A stretch of 64,000 nt of DNA from Eopsaltria australis. Lineage: Eukaryota; Chordata; Aves; Passeriformes; Petroicidae. The stretch lies in assembly GCA_034509425.1 (NCBI GenBank), contig JAVTVJ010000794.1, forward strand, positions 558,001-622,000, given 5' to 3'. Made by a program: the position numbers and the translations under genes. The notes under the pieces are model-generated. The model did no database searches and was not told the origin of the DNA. It saw nothing but the letters and a program-made list of their open reading frames with translations. This document shows positions 22,901-36,600 of the stretch, piece by piece; positions within the stretch are counted from its first letter, which is position 1; each line of letters opens with the position of its first letter.

Positions 22901-25868
22901 ATTTACCTTATATTTAGCTTGCAGTCTAAGACAATATAACCCTATCTCTCTGGATTCCTTTTCACAGTGCCATATATACTTCACCTTTTTGCTTTGTCAT
23001 GAATTCACTGAGTTTGGGTATCTCAATATCTGAAGGCAATGTCCCCAATGTTGTCATGCAAAAGCCAACCTTGGCTTATGCCAGTAGATATCTGGGAACT
23101 TCTTTTCAAGTTTGTTCAGTTGCTTAATTTTATCACATTTTTGGCACATGTTTTAGCATTTATAACAAGTATTGTGTTTTTAGTTACAGTATTATGCTTT
23201 TCACCCAACAATTTCTTCAGATGTTTCAATTATTTTTTAATACATCTTTTTTCGGCTGAGGGCATGCTAAAACCAGATTACTTACTTTGGCATTACTGAT
23301 AGGTCTGCTAGTAAGCTCATTGTGATGTACCCTTATCAACATGCAAAAATATTTCTTAATTCTTCTGTGCATTATGCTAGCAGCCTATTTTATCAAAACT
23401 TTTATTGAGCTGGCTTTTGCTAGATGCCACTGACAACTTCAGTGTATCCATATAATGTTTTTATTGCTGTTTTCCTTCCAAGTTCTGTACATCTTTATTT
23501 GTGCTTTCTGTCCTTCCCTGATTTTAGGGGGAGGGTTTGATGGAACAAGCAATATCTATAAGCACTCAAAATTTTCCAGTGCTCACCGGGTTGATAAATT
23601 AACTGGCTTTCAGTATGTTTGGAGCACTTACAAAAAAAAGCATACCAGCTTGATCTAAAGCAATTTCATCTGTGGTTTGGCTTTTCAGAAAGTAAAGATA
23701 TAGAAACCTGCAAAAACAAAGCTGAAGTTGTCAGCTCTGAAAGGTCAATAAGGCTAAGTTGAAATTATGCCTTTCGTTCATTAGATATCCTGAGTCTGAA
23801 GGTGACTTCAATTCTTTGGGGGCTTTGTTTTTGGCAAAGGCCAAATAAATTGGAATGTCTCATGATTATGTCCCTTGAAATCTGCTTTTATTTGGCTTTA
23901 AAGTGTGTACTGTGTCTTGTTACAACTGAGATACAAAGCATGCTGCTTGCAGAATGTTGAAAAGCATGCTGGTCTAGATGTCATGATTAATTTCACCACT
24001 GGCCTTGGTGACTGACAAACCACCTGGTGTGTACATGCCTTGGTCTAACATAGCACCAAAACACCAAACATTTTCATTCTCCTTTGGTATAAGAAGACTT
24101 CTTGCTGGTTTGGTTTTTAAAAATTTCTTTATGAGTGGTTCTATTGCAATGCTTTTTCATCTTACTGTAATGTTGGTAAAAAAGCATTGTAATTACGTAT
24201 ATGTAATTCCTCAAATTTTAAACAGTATATTTATTGTATTTTGCTGACACGTCTTCCTCTAATCCTCTTTTGATGATTGCGAGTTGCTGCTCAATTACTG
24301 TCTTCAAAGAATTCCATGAATGTCATCATGAAAGAGAATATTTAGTTTATATAATCATGGTTGGGAAAATCCTGAAATGCCTCCCAAGTCTGTAAAACTG
24401 CTACTTTTTAGTCTTCACCTCAAGATATTCTCCTCAACCACAGTAAGTTCTGAATTCACTGATTAAGGCATTACAGCTTGCACATTTGCATTCATAAATA
24501 CAAGCTGGTGGTATGTGTGCTCCACTGAGTAACCTAAAGTACTCTAGTGATTTGCCTGTTCACTTTTAATTAATAGGCTGAAGTTCCTGGAAGGATGATG
24601 AAATAACTGAGTAGATAAATAAAAAAAAACTTGTAAACAGAGAAAAAGAGTCAGTCTTTCAAAAGGGAAGAACATACAGCAAATACACCAACTGATCACA
24701 AATAGCTGTCTCTCTCAAGTACTTCCAACACAATGAATGCCTTCTTGTATATCACAAAATAACAGTGTCACAATAAATTATAACATACACTCTATTCACT
24801 TTTCATTGAACTTGGCTGGCATTTAGGTTGCTTAATTCCATCTCAGGATCTATCATCTTCAGATTAAAGAGCTGTTATAACTCGCTGTTTGTTTAGAAAC
24901 AGATTAATGATATCCTGCCTGTTTTCTCAGACACAGACTTTATTCTGCCTAGTGAGAGTTATTAAAAATGCTGGCCTTGATGTCCTAGCTGAAAGATCAA
25001 AAACATTAAATCAGCCAACTTTGACATAAAACAGAGGACATACTTTAGCTAAGGTTCCATTTGATACAGGTTCATTATCTAAATAGCTCTACTGATAAAG
25101 ACACAGCATGTCAGAGATAAGAAAAATAAAATGGCTGTGACTTTTGCACTGACTGAACTATACTCTGTATTTGACATAGGTGGAAAGCAGCATAGTAAAC
25201 AGACAAATAAACAAAAAAAATCATGGTTGCCAATCAGCCACTTGCTGAATTTTTTGTTTTTGCAAACAATAGATTAAATGTAAAGAAAATACTGGAGATA
25301 CTGGAGTATAATTTCTTTTTCTGTCCCTGTCAAATTGCATCATCACTGTCTTTATGACCATCATCATAACCCTTCCCAGTTTGTGCCTGATATCCTTCAT
25401 CATCCATGAACAATCTCCCTAGCACTTGCTTGGAGTTGGTGTCAGTGACCTATCAGGTCTGCTTGGGCTTGGCCCCTTGTCAGTCTGTGTCTCTGCTTGT
25501 GAATAAGGCAGAGCTTGGTAATGCTCTAAATCAGGTTCCCAACTAACCATGTTTGTGCTACACTACTTTTCTACCTGGTGTCCTCTGTGTCCCATGCAGT
25601 TCTTGCCCACAGGACTATTATTGTGTGCTTTTTTCACTTGGCACCTGAAATAAAGTGACCACTGTTTTGCAAAGTACCAGCAGCATCACTGTTATGAAAC
25701 TGAGGTGTAGTGTATAGGACTGGGGGATTTAGAGTGGAGAAAGCCAGATTTATACAGTGCTGATCATGATGCCTAATGGATTCCTACAGTATGGTGCTGT
25801 GGATGTTGACTTATTTTATGCTCTTTTTCTTCTGGAGGTTTTGTGAGTACAAGCATTGTGCTTGCCCC

Positions 25869-25881
25869 AAAAAAAAAAAAA
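25869..25881. repeat. Poly-A tract, 13 A
   Basis: A pure A run about 140 bases before the minus-strand CR1 fragment. CR1 elements do not end in poly-A, so the two are probably unrelated. Confidence 0.85.
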
Positions 25882-26023
25882 TTAGCTCTTTATTGCCTCA
25901 TAAATATTGATTTATTCAGAAAAAGAACCTCAATGTAATACTTTTCCGTCTGTCTGGTCAGATTTAGCCCCAGAATAGAACTTTAAGGTGTAAGGAATGT
26001 ACTATTATTAGTTGGTTCTTTTT

Positions 26024-26395
26024 CACAGAATTACAGAATATGCTGAGTTGGAAGGGATCTACAACAATCACTGAGTTCAGGTCCTGGCCCTTCTCAGCAC
26101 CAACCCCAAGAGTCACACCATGTGCCTGAGAGCATTGTCTACACACTTCTTGAACTCTCTCAAGCTTGGTGCTGTGACCACTGCTTGGGGAGCTGTTCCA
26201 GTGCCCAACCATCCTCTGAGTGGAGAACATTTTCCTAATATCCAACCTAAACCTCCCTTGACAACTCCAAGGCATTCCTTCAGGTCCTGTCACTGGTAAC
26301 CACGGAGCAGAGATCAGTGTCTGGCCCTTCTCTTCCCCTCCCAAGGAAGTTGTACCTGTCTCCCCTCAGTCTCCTCCAGGCTGAACAGACAATGT
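26024..26395 (-). mobile_element. CR1 LINE 3' end fragment
   Basis: Read on the plus strand, this is the reverse complement of a CR1 3' region. It opens CACAGAATTACAGAATATG and GAGTTGGAAGGGATCTACAA, then shows AGTCACACCATGTGCCTGAG, GAGCTGTTCCAGTGCCCAACC, TTTTCCTAATATCCAACCTA, AGGTCCTGTCACTGGTAACC and CCTCAGTCTCCTCCAGGCTG in the order of the family. About 370 bases remain. A 126-codon minus-strand frame across it is an artefact of the repeat's 3' untranslated part. Confidence 0.96.
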
Positions 26396-29300
26396 TTCTG
26401 GTCTGTGCAAACAGCACTGAGAGTTGCAAATTCTGACTGCCATGAGCTAATTCTGTTCTCTGATTGAGAGCATCTCTGCTCCAGGGCTATTGAACTTCAG
26501 TGAGATCTGGGACAGATCACCCCACGGCTGCCTCTCTGACCTAGTAGCACATGTCAACAAATAAATGTTTCAGAAAACTATGTGTAACACATTCCTCAAT
26601 CTATTGTAATGCTAGCATCAGTGCCAGTAAATTGTCTGCATGCAAAGTGAAGACAGTCAGACTTTAAGGATCGCATCTTCAAGGTTCTTTCAACTGACCT
26701 CTAAATGGGAAATGCTGAAGTACTTAGTGCCAGTACTTGTATCTTTCCCTTCTTACACACTGAACTATTTGTGCTTATGAGACAGGATACCATTGCTATC
26801 ACATGGCATCAAAAATATATGCATTTATAATAAGAGGAGAATCTTCTTTCCTGCCTGAAAGAAAAACAATAAAGCAGAATCTAAAACCTTGGTTTTGAAT
26901 TACTTTAAGTTATTTTACTGTCAGTTCTGGGCTAAGTCTCTGTAGGTCAAGAAATATATCCTGATATCACATGTATGAACTTCACATTCAAAATATTTCA
27001 CTGTACTTAGGGGCCTGCACAGGTGTTTTGTTTGAATTGTTCATAGGGTCAAATAATATAAAAGTAATCAAACCCATTTGTGAGATATCAAAAATATAAA
27101 GTATCTCTTAATTTGCCATGCAAGAAGAAAATATATAAAAGCTTTATATATGAGAAATTTTTAAAAACTGTCTGAAATAGATCATCATCCAAGCTGAAGT
27201 GGTGTCAATGAAAGAGGTTTGTCAGATGATTAGAGATGACAGGTGAAGAAAGACCATGGGAGGAGAAATTGATTGGTTATAAGTGAAATGTAACTGACAA
27301 GTGTTTGTGACATCCCTTTCAAATACCCTTCAGCTGAGGTTTGTCTTGCTTAAGAGATAAAGCCTCACACATACATCTGCTTATTCTGTAGAAATAGGCC
27401 TGCCAGGAAGAAGTGCCCAAGGAATAAATGCATATCTCTCACTCTCTTTTTATCCTACATTTACATACATGTGCACACTTGTGTGGAATTAAATACCATT
27501 TTACGCTGGAAAGCCAGGAATCACAAGAAACTCAATGGCAGTCTACTTATTCTCTTATTCCAGTTTTTCTCATTTTTCCCACTTTCCACATAGTCCTTAG
27601 ATTGATGTCTAACTTCTCTAGAATTTGTGTCAATGTGGAAAATTGTTAAGGATGTATGAAGGATGTATGTTGGCCTAAAGTGATAAGAATTCCATTATAA
27701 ACAAATATGCAAAATATAAACATTGAATTTTTTTTAAATGAAGACACTAATGGTCTCTAAAATAAACTAAGGTTTACTTGTCATAGCAAAATTGGGATGG
27801 AATGCCCTTTTTCTCAGGGGAAGTGCACATATGTGCAGAAGAAAGCAAAAGGAAAAAATTCAGTCTCCAGTGAGAGCTCCTCATAATAATTTGCATCATT
27901 CTATCAATCTGCATTGTTTCCCCAACTTCACTTATACTGTTTATAATAAAACATAGCTGCTAGCAAATGTGATGAAAGATAAAGAATAATTTTAATGCAG
28001 TTCTGCAAATGACTGTTTATATTTCCTGTCAGGTCATTTTTCAAAAGACAACAAAACTAAACCCCAAATACCCAACAAAACCCCCACCTTGCAATAAACT
28101 ATAAAATGTAGTCCTTTCACTGGCATGTGAACACTATGCTTTTTAACATCTTGTTTCCTGAATTCAGAGTTTTTCTGATCAGGGTATCAGGGATGCTTGA
28201 TATCCACTGAACTGTGCTGTGCTGTATCAAGAATTTGCCAACCCTAGAGAAGAGAGGTTGAAAATCATAGTTACGTGAGCGCTTTCTGGATTTAAAAGGT
28301 TTCTGTCTTAGTTTGTCACATGTAGTTAAGAAAAAAGCAATATCAAAACAAAATGAGCTTTATGCTTTCTCCTGAAAATCTACCGTTTTAATCCCATCTA
28401 AACCAGCACCACTCAGAAAATGTCTGTAGATTCACCCCAGCCCCTAGATGAGGGACTGAACCCTCATCTTTTTCTCTTTCCCGGGGATTGCTTTAATGAT
28501 TAGCAGGACAGTAACTGGGAAAAGGGAGGGAAAAAATTAACTTCCATCATTCCCACAGAGGTTACTGACCCTTGTGAAAATGGTGGTCAGGCATCATTTT
28601 CACAGGAGACTCAGGCTTTGCTGATATGATGTTGTTTGGGCTCCTGCAGTAGCCCTGCTTGGCATGGGGCATGCTCTGGGATCAGGGCTGTAGCCCCATT
28701 GTCCTTCTGGGTGGCCCCATACTTAGGAGAAGTGTAGGGAGAGGGGGCTAGGAGAGACTAGGAGAAGGCTTTGCCTGCAGCTGATTCTCAGTCGTGTTAA
28801 GCTTATAGTATTTTCCTCAGCACAAACGTGTTGTCTCTGGTTGAAGCACCATACAGTGACTGATATTTGGACTGATAGTTTACACTGTCCACAGTACTGT
28901 TAGGGCAAATTTGCACTGGTAATAGAATGGATGGTTTTGGAAAGCATTTAAGTTCAGGTCAGAGATTCCTGTGGCTTTCCCAGAAATTTGACCTCAATTA
29001 ATATGTCAAGAATGTTAGCAGACACTTAATGGTTTGAGACTAGGCCCTGGCCAGTCTTGCACCTGCACCTGCTTTTAATTCTAAAGTTTGATGCTGTGCC
29101 CTAAGGAAAAAATGGAATGTGTAATAAATAACAGGTAAAAATTAGCGTTAGAAAAGAACTAATGAGATGAAACCATAACTGTATTTTAAATATAAGGAGC
29201 AAATGCAGTGTTTACAATGAAGAATTTAACATGTCTAATTTCAGTCTGGACTAAGCTCATGTATTAATGTTTGAGTTGATTGTGAACACAAAAATACGTG

Positions 29301-32300
29301 TATCTGAATCTGTGTACAGAGCTATGATGAATGAGGATCAATTTACCCAGAAAGCTGCAACTGGTACGACTATAACATTTGTTGGATGTTTGTCAGAAAA
29401 AGTCAAGTTGTTTTCTGACTTTATTCTAGATTAACCATGAATATGAGAAATGACCTGGTATGGTATAAATCCTCAGGAAAGATCTGTGGAATGCAGACAT
29501 CCAGTTAATATAACATCCAGTTAATGTAATCAGTCATCAGGGGTTACTTTTGCTCTGTGCAGACAGGATAGAGAGAACATTTGTCTGGAAATGAATCCCA
29601 CAGTTTACAGAGCCACTCTCAAGTGCCAGTTATCAGGTTCTCTTTTATCTCCCCCTCCCCACTCAAGTGATCTTCCCATGGAAACCTCTCTGAACATATG
29701 TTGTTTGTTCGTATGATTTGTCATTGACTGTTGCTCACAAAGGCTACCGAAGTTTCTCAGAAACAAGGGCTGTTTATCAAATCCAGCAACTGTCTGAGCA
29801 CATGCATAGTGTTTACTATGCAGTTGTTCTGTAACAGAGAATTCCAACAATATCACGTGAGAAGGGAATCCTTAATTATTTCAGCGACTCATAATTAGTT
29901 TAATGATCTGAGCTTACTTGGTTGATTAAGCTGTGGTAAATGGGTCTAACATGTTCTGTCTTCTTCACTGATTTTTAAAGTATTCTATGTAATGTTAACA
30001 TTTGACAAGTGATTACTCAGAGCCTTCACAATGTGATGAGAGATACTCACATCCCTTGGCTACCCTTTTCTGTATGAATATTTTAGACAACACATCCCAT
30101 AGCAGCATCACAGATTGAAAAGGTTCTGTTGCAAGTCTCCCACTTTTTATTTTTATTATGTGGGAAGTAAAGCAGTTAGTTGCACTGGAAAAATCCCTAC
30201 TTATTATGTGGTTCTTCTGTATATGATATATATAAGGTTTTGGTACTGTTAGCTGCATTACATTCTTAATCATGCATTCAGTAATGTGCTACAACCTAAA
30301 TTGGTGGACACTACAACTTTCTTTTTCAACACCTGAACAAATGTTAAAGAACATTCCTTTGACTTAGCTGGGATAGGGAAGGGTAGGCAAAGATGAGTAC
30401 ATCAGCATTATGCACAACCTCACATGAGCCTGTTCTCCTAGTCATGAAACAGCAATGGGGCAGATCTGTGCCTCTGGCCCCATGCCCACAAACGCACAAA
30501 CCAGCACAGAGATCCTGCTGGCTGATCTGAACTTCCCCTGGTCCTACCCACTTGAGTCCTTGTACTCTCTTGCGGGGAAGGGGGGCAGAAATCAGTCTGC
30601 TGTTTAGTCTAGATCTACTTGCTTTTGATCAATCCACATAATTGCCAAATGACTGAGATCTTCAGATAGGTTTAAGAACTACATTTTTTCCCACTCGGTT
30701 GGTTGTGGAGCTCTATATTTCTCCCAGTCTACTTGCAAAAAGCTTTGCATTTGTTCTTCTGTGTAGTGTTTTAAGTAATAATCTTTTAGACTGCAACACA
30801 GACTTAGTTCCAGATGCTTCCTGTAGTGGGGAAGCTTCCTGTTCAAAACCAATCTTTCACATGCAATTTATACACAAGCATGCTGTGTGTGCTATTTTTG
30901 TATCATATCTGAACACTGCATAAGAGCAGGTTCACTTCTAAGGACACAGCTCCTTCTCCAGTAAGCCACCCTTCACCCCTTTCTGCAGCCCCTGGCTTCA
31001 GGTGCTTTGTGACAGGCTTTCACAAGAATTTCATTATTTTCTGATGCTAAATACATCAGTGGCAGCAGCCTTCTTTATGTTGTAATACTTTCACTTCTTC
31101 TTAGAAAGCAGAAACAAGAAGACAAATAGATTTCCTTTGATTTCAAAACTTCTGCTTTCTCTTTTAACACACTTTCACATGAAGATGTTTTCACCTCCTT
31201 TTTTATGCTGACTCTTTGCCAAATCCTACCATGTGCACGTTTATGTTACAGACCTTATAAGCTGCAGGGGTGTGAGGCAAGCAGCTGGTTAAGGCCATAG
31301 GCACAAAATTGTACGTACCAATGAACATCATGCATCTGAGATTTGTTAGCTTCAGAAGCCTTGCCTCAGTAGCTGCCTAAATTTACAGGGGCCTTACATT
31401 CAAGATGAAAAATCACACTCTCAGGGATCCTCAAGCTCCCATTCAGTGTCAAAACACCTCAGTCTTGGGAAGTCTAAATAGCTTAATCCCAATATCCCAC
31501 TAATATGCCATTGGGTCATACAATCTGCTGTTGCTGGAAAGAAGCATCAGAGCACATGTGATGCATATCCACAAGATTAGGCTCTACGTAACACAGTGGC
31601 AAAAAGTGCTTTTATTTAAAATAAAAACACAGGAGAAGCTACTGTACAGTCACTAATCTAGCAGTTACACTTTTGAAATGGAGTCAGATGCACTGCAGGT
31701 TGATTTGTGTCCTGCAAATGTTTAGTTTACAGAATCCAGATTTATATGCCTGTATAAACATTATAATTCAATGTCATTCATGCTGGAGGAGTCTAGAGAA
31801 CTTCCTTGTGTAAGATAGCTAGCTTCTTGCAAATTTTTCTTCTAGTGCTAAGACCATTTACACTGGGACAGTTTTCAGTTTTTGTACTGTCTTCCAAAAC
31901 ATACACACTCATTGGAGGGACAAGCAGTGCACTTGCATGAAGCTGCATGTCTGGATCTGTCAGTTTTCTCACTGACATCCAGAAGCTTTTGGGGCCAAAG
32001 GAGCTCTAAATTCATTCTAAATGCCTGTACTTGGTGATTATGGTTATCTATCGAGGCAGAGGGATGGCTCTTTCTCTGAAAGATGGGTTCAAATCAGTTT
32101 TAACCTGTGGAAAACACAAAACAACTACTAAACTGAGTGGTAGACCTCTTATGTTTTCTGTTTAGCAGATTTCCTTGGCTGATGGAGTTATTTCAAAACA
32201 TTTGTATGGATTTTTTTTCCTTATGCCATCGCATCAATGGCCCTTGTTAAACCCCCTATAATAGGGTCAGCTTCGTAGGACAACTAGCTGCTTTAATTGG
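26396..32300. other. Intergenic, no gene supported
   Basis: AT-rich sequence with short direct repeats (27649-27671 and 29498-29530). The part near 29860-29960 has clustered ATTA/TAAT cores. No reading frame has recognisable protein features; a 61-codon minus-strand frame ending at 31793 was considered and could not be assigned. Confidence 0.6.
29498..29530. repeat. Short tandem duplication
   Basis: ACATCCAGTTAAT occurs twice in immediate succession, separated by ATA. Confidence 0.75.
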
Positions 32301-33370
32301 AGAAGACTGAATGAGTCAGAAACAGAATAGGGAATAATGGGGTGAAACACCTGCCCCAGGCCCAGTTTTGGTTTGGTGTTTTTCTGGATGGCAGCAGGTC
32401 CTGCCTAGCTGCTGAGGAAGTCCTTTCCTCCTGCCACCCCTGAAATTTGGCATTTTGTGTCTTGGCTGCAGCCTGTGTCCTGCTGCCCATGCTGAGCTCT
32501 CCCCATCACATCCTGTCTGCCAGGCTGCCTGCCCTGGCCTGGGTGTGCTGGCTGGGAGCCATCCCCTGTCCCCCACCCAGCACAGCTCCCCAACACTGCA
32601 GGCAGGGCAGGCAGCCCCCTGTCTCTGCTGCTGCTCCAGCGAAGGATCCTCACAAATGGAATCAGGAAGGAAAGGGCAGACCGCAAGGCAAGGAAACATC
32701 AGTGTGGTCGGGAGCCAGTCTTTAGGTCTTTGGCCAATAAAAACATTAGTAACAGTAGATTGGGGGTGGTTAAGCAAGCAGGCAGGCCTGGAATGTGACT
32801 GAAGGTCAACGAGGAGCTGGGACCAGGAATGAGAGAGAACAGAAGATAGGGAACAGTCTTGGGAGGCAGTGGTAGGACAGATGGGCCACCTGCTTCCTGT
32901 CCTAACCTCCATCTCCCAGGTACTGTAGACTTTTTGCTTTCTTGGTCTTCTCTGGCTACATTTTCATCTTGTCCATGTGCTGACTGTGTCCTTGTGGCTG
33001 AGCAGCAGCTTCCTCAGACCGTCCCACTCCTCAGCATCCTGACTATCCCACCAAAACATCCATATTCTGGTCAACATTTCCTGGTAAGCAGAGTGTCCTG
33101 AAGCTAGTGGACTACACTTGTGATAGATGTCACCTATGTGACCTACTGTGAGCTCAGTATCCTGCTGGTGCATGCAAAAGGGTTGCACTGGCCAGATGTG
33201 GTCCATGATTCAGTGTCTGGGCTAAACTTTCCTGGGGCTGGGGGATGTTCCAATGGGTACCAGTAGGCTTTTGTTGATTGAGGACTGGAGAAGCTTTCGT
33301 AGCTCTGAGCACATTGAAGAGAAGCAATGTTAATCTCTTTTTCTGGGTCTAGCATCTTTTCCAAGCCATA
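32300..33370. other. GC-richer intergenic block with long spurious frames
   Basis: This kilobase is richer in G and C than its surroundings and carries overlapping open frames on both strands, the longest 198 codons on the minus strand (32316-32912). The predicted peptides are rich in Ser, Pro, Cys and Trp, differ between frames and show no domain. An lncRNA exon is possible, but nothing in the sequence shows it. Confidence 0.4.
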
Positions 33371-33454
33371 AGAGTCACAGAAAAGGCCACAGAAAGATTG
33401 CCCAGACCTTCAGGGCCCTGAGCACAGGACTAGAGTGTCATCAGACAATGAAAT

Positions 33455-33507
33455 GACATTGTCATAAAAAACCAAATAAATAATTGACATTGTCATAAAT
33501 AACCAAG
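33455..33507. repeat. 31-base tandem duplication
   Basis: GACATTGTCATAAA followed by an AACCAA segment occurs at 33455 and again at 33486, giving two copies with a 31-base period and few differences. Confidence 0.8.
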
Positions 33508-33611
33508 CCAGGTCAGTCCAGAACTCCTGTTAGCCAAGTGCCCTGTCTCCAAAAGTGGGCCACATTCACAAAGAGAACAAGAATAAAACCAGGCTTGGGT
33601 AATAATTCCTC

Positions 33612-33663
33612 AGAATATTCCTCCAGCTTCCAGAATGTTGAGTGGCAGCTGGAGGAGTATATT
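33612..33663. repeat. Imperfect hairpin, about 20 pairs
   Basis: TCCTCCAGCT (33619-33628) pairs exactly with AGCTGGAGGA (33647-33656). Pairing continues outward through AATAT/GTATATT with wobbles and inward by CCA/TGG after one mismatch, leaving a loop of about 10 bases. It resembles a small-RNA precursor but is short. Confidence 0.6.
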
Positions 33664-36600
33664 AAGGCAGAGGGAGAAGTATGGATTTTCCCCCATGTGG
33701 ACACACAAGACATAGTTTTATCCCACATTGCAAAAATATCACAAAAGGGATGGGAAAGTGGCAGCTATTTTAATCATGACCTGTGACATTCCTGAAACTA
33801 GGAGTGGATGGTGACAGTGATGAATGCCATCAGAATTCATTTACAGAATGAATGACAGCCAGAGAATGTCCCAAGACTTTTTAAAGAGAAAAATGAGGAG
33901 TGGGAATCAAGAGGTACCGTCCCATGTATGATCTTTTCATGTCAGTGACTTCTGCTGCTGCTTTTGAAAATATGAGCTGCCTTCTTAGATTTCCTGAGTG
34001 AAGGTTCAGGTGTTATAGGACTTTATAGGTGCTTATATCCAGCACATGTAAACAGTGATTATCCATTAATGAGATGGTGTTAGTGTTTCAAACTAGCACG
34101 TCCCAGTTACTGCAGTTCCTCCCTGTATTTAGAATCAAAAATAACTATGGTGACTGTGGCCTCTGCTGTCAAACACTGACTTTTGGAATACTGCCTCTTG
34201 TACATTGGCTTCTGCAGTGAATGTATTTGTATGTGCTCCCTATAACAAATAAGCAGGGAAACAACATAAAAAACACTCCAGCCAGAACTTCAAGGGGACC
34301 GAAAGGTTCACAACCATTAATTTTTCCTCATCAAACATTTCTTGTATTAAAAATTGAATGAAATGATGAGCGAAGGGCTTGTGAAAAGCTTATCAGGAAT
34401 AAATATTTAGAGAACTTTGCTATTATAGCATAATTCCTGACAAGTTTATCTAAGAAAACTCTTGCTTTATACTATCTTCCAGCCCAGAACTTGCACAAAA
34501 ATGGACATTCAAAGTGGTTTCATCTGAAACATATTCAGGCTTTCCATATCTAGGTTTCTAATGTTTCCCTAGACACCACTTTGAACTATTTAGGAAATCT
34601 CAAGGGCGGTGTTTGTTTAAGATTGGTGGACAGAATGGCACTGCAGCCTGGGAACTACACAAGCAAAAGAGAAATACTGTCCTCATGAAATACGCTGTGG
34701 ATGCCTTGAATTGCTTTGTATTATAGCTGATGCTAAAATTAGCATTGGAGTGTTATTTTTGCAGGAGCACAGGGAGTGTGCTGCAGCACAAGCAGAGCTC
34801 CAATGGCAGCACCCAGGCCTGGACAACATGGGGCCTCCCACTGTTCTCCTGCCTGCAAATGCCATGTTTCTTTTATGTTTCTCAATTCCAACAAAGTACT
34901 ACTTTCACCCTTTGTTGAAAATACAAGGTGCCTCAACTTTTCTTTCTCTGAGCACACACAAAATCATAATTATTTTTGTGTGCTTAATGCTTTAGTCATT
35001 GCAAACCCAGTTGTGAGTAAACACCTTTCACATGAGCAGAGGCTGCAGGGACTGGTCTTTGCATGAGCAGGAATGTTTCATATTGATGAAAAGAGACTTT
35101 GCATTTTATTTTTAGGTTCCAGCAATGGCTTTTTATTAGCCATTCATAGTATTGTCTGAGTTAAACAGAGACAAACAATGAAAGAGAGTTTTCTCCCAGG
35201 TTGTCATGACTGCTTATTTGTTATGTTTTTCCTTTCTAAAATACAGAAAACTGTGGGTAGAACTTTCAGCCCAAAGGCGTGTTCCTACTTCTAGCTGTGA
35301 TCCAGCTCTTCTATGCTTACATGTCCTCAGACTCCTTAAGAATTTGGAAACAGAGATTTTTTTTTTTATCTTTAGGAAACAGGGAAATGATCAGAAGTTT
35401 AACCATACTCCCTATGTTTTATACAAGAAAAAAACCAGGACAAAAATTGCAACCACAGCTTTGTCCATTGTTTGGAAACAAAAAATGCTCAGCTTTACAT
35501 TTCAGGCATCCCAGTCATATTTCAAGTTCCTTCTTGATCCAGCTTTGCTCACAGACTCAGGTAGGAGCAGGGCTGGCCCCACTCTTTTACACCTATTTAC
35601 CTGCTTTGACCCAGGTTCTCCTGTTCAGTTCTGTGACCTCTTCTGTGTAGGCAGACACATTTTCACTATTACTGCTACAAAGTCCACTTCAGATCAGCTC
35701 TGCTCTTGTGTCTAAGGCTCTTTCTGGGGTAAGGAAGCTGGTCAGAGCAGGGCACACTCCTCCTGGGCAGCAGCTGGCCATCACTGTGCGGGGAAACCGC
35801 ATGCTAAGGAGAATGTTTGTGAACCAGTTCACACATCACATGTAGAGTAAAGCAAACCTTGTTCAGGACTTTAGCCTCTTTTACCAAAAGGCTGTCCTGT
35901 CCTTAGCCTGCAAATGAATGAAAAATCAGCTAAGAAATACCTGGGTGTTTTTCAGTGTAGATTGTTGTATTTAACTATCTCCAAAAATGCAGGAGAGGTC
36001 AAGCAGCCAAGCAGAAGATTCTTTCTTTCAAGAACCTCCCATTAGCACTATACCCCTGCAGGAAAACAGCTTTCGCTTAAAAACCACTCTTGAGACAGAG
36101 ATGTTTCGAATCGCAGTGCATGCAAAGAAGTTCTGATGAATTTTCAACTACACTTTAAAATGCTGTCCTTCCCCTTGGCACCCCAAAGCTCTGTTCCACT
36201 TATCTGACAGAGGTTGCCACTAGCACAGGAGAGGCTCATAGCAGGTCCAACCTGCTTTCTCCCAGCACAGAGATGCTGGCTGGAGGCAGCAGCACACAAT
36301 AGGTCTGCTCTAAAGTGCATGCTGCTTGGTCTCCATGGGTTGTACAAATATTTGCTTTGCACCACAGTATCATGGCACTCCCTAAGTTTCTGCTCTGAAT
36401 GGGGCCAAAATGCTTAAATTGAGACCAAGTGAAACTGCCATTCTTCAGGTGGTTTTGCACTGAAACCACGTCAAGATACATGATTACTATTTCACTGAGT
36501 GTTGTGGAAAGGTATATTTAGAAAAGATAAAAAGGGCAGTGACACTTCAGCAAACTGTGGTATTAAGAGTTACTTTACACTGCACGGTGCATCCAGAACT

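Larger units (their letters stand above)
18581..26023. other. Intergenic, no gene supported
   Basis: Mostly AT-rich unique sequence with small TTG/TTTTG repeats and short poly-A runs. The part at about 19680-19930 is rich in ATTA/TAAT cores and is listed as a possible conserved element. Open frames are short and unrecognised. Confidence 0.6.

Noticed and set aside
32316..32912. 198-codon minus-strand frame
   Set aside because: Overlapping frames are open on both strands in the same GC-richer block, and the peptide has no domain or sensible composition.
35206..35715. 169-codon plus-strand frame
   Set aside because: Phe/Lys/Ser-rich without domain; a second overlapping frame is equally open.
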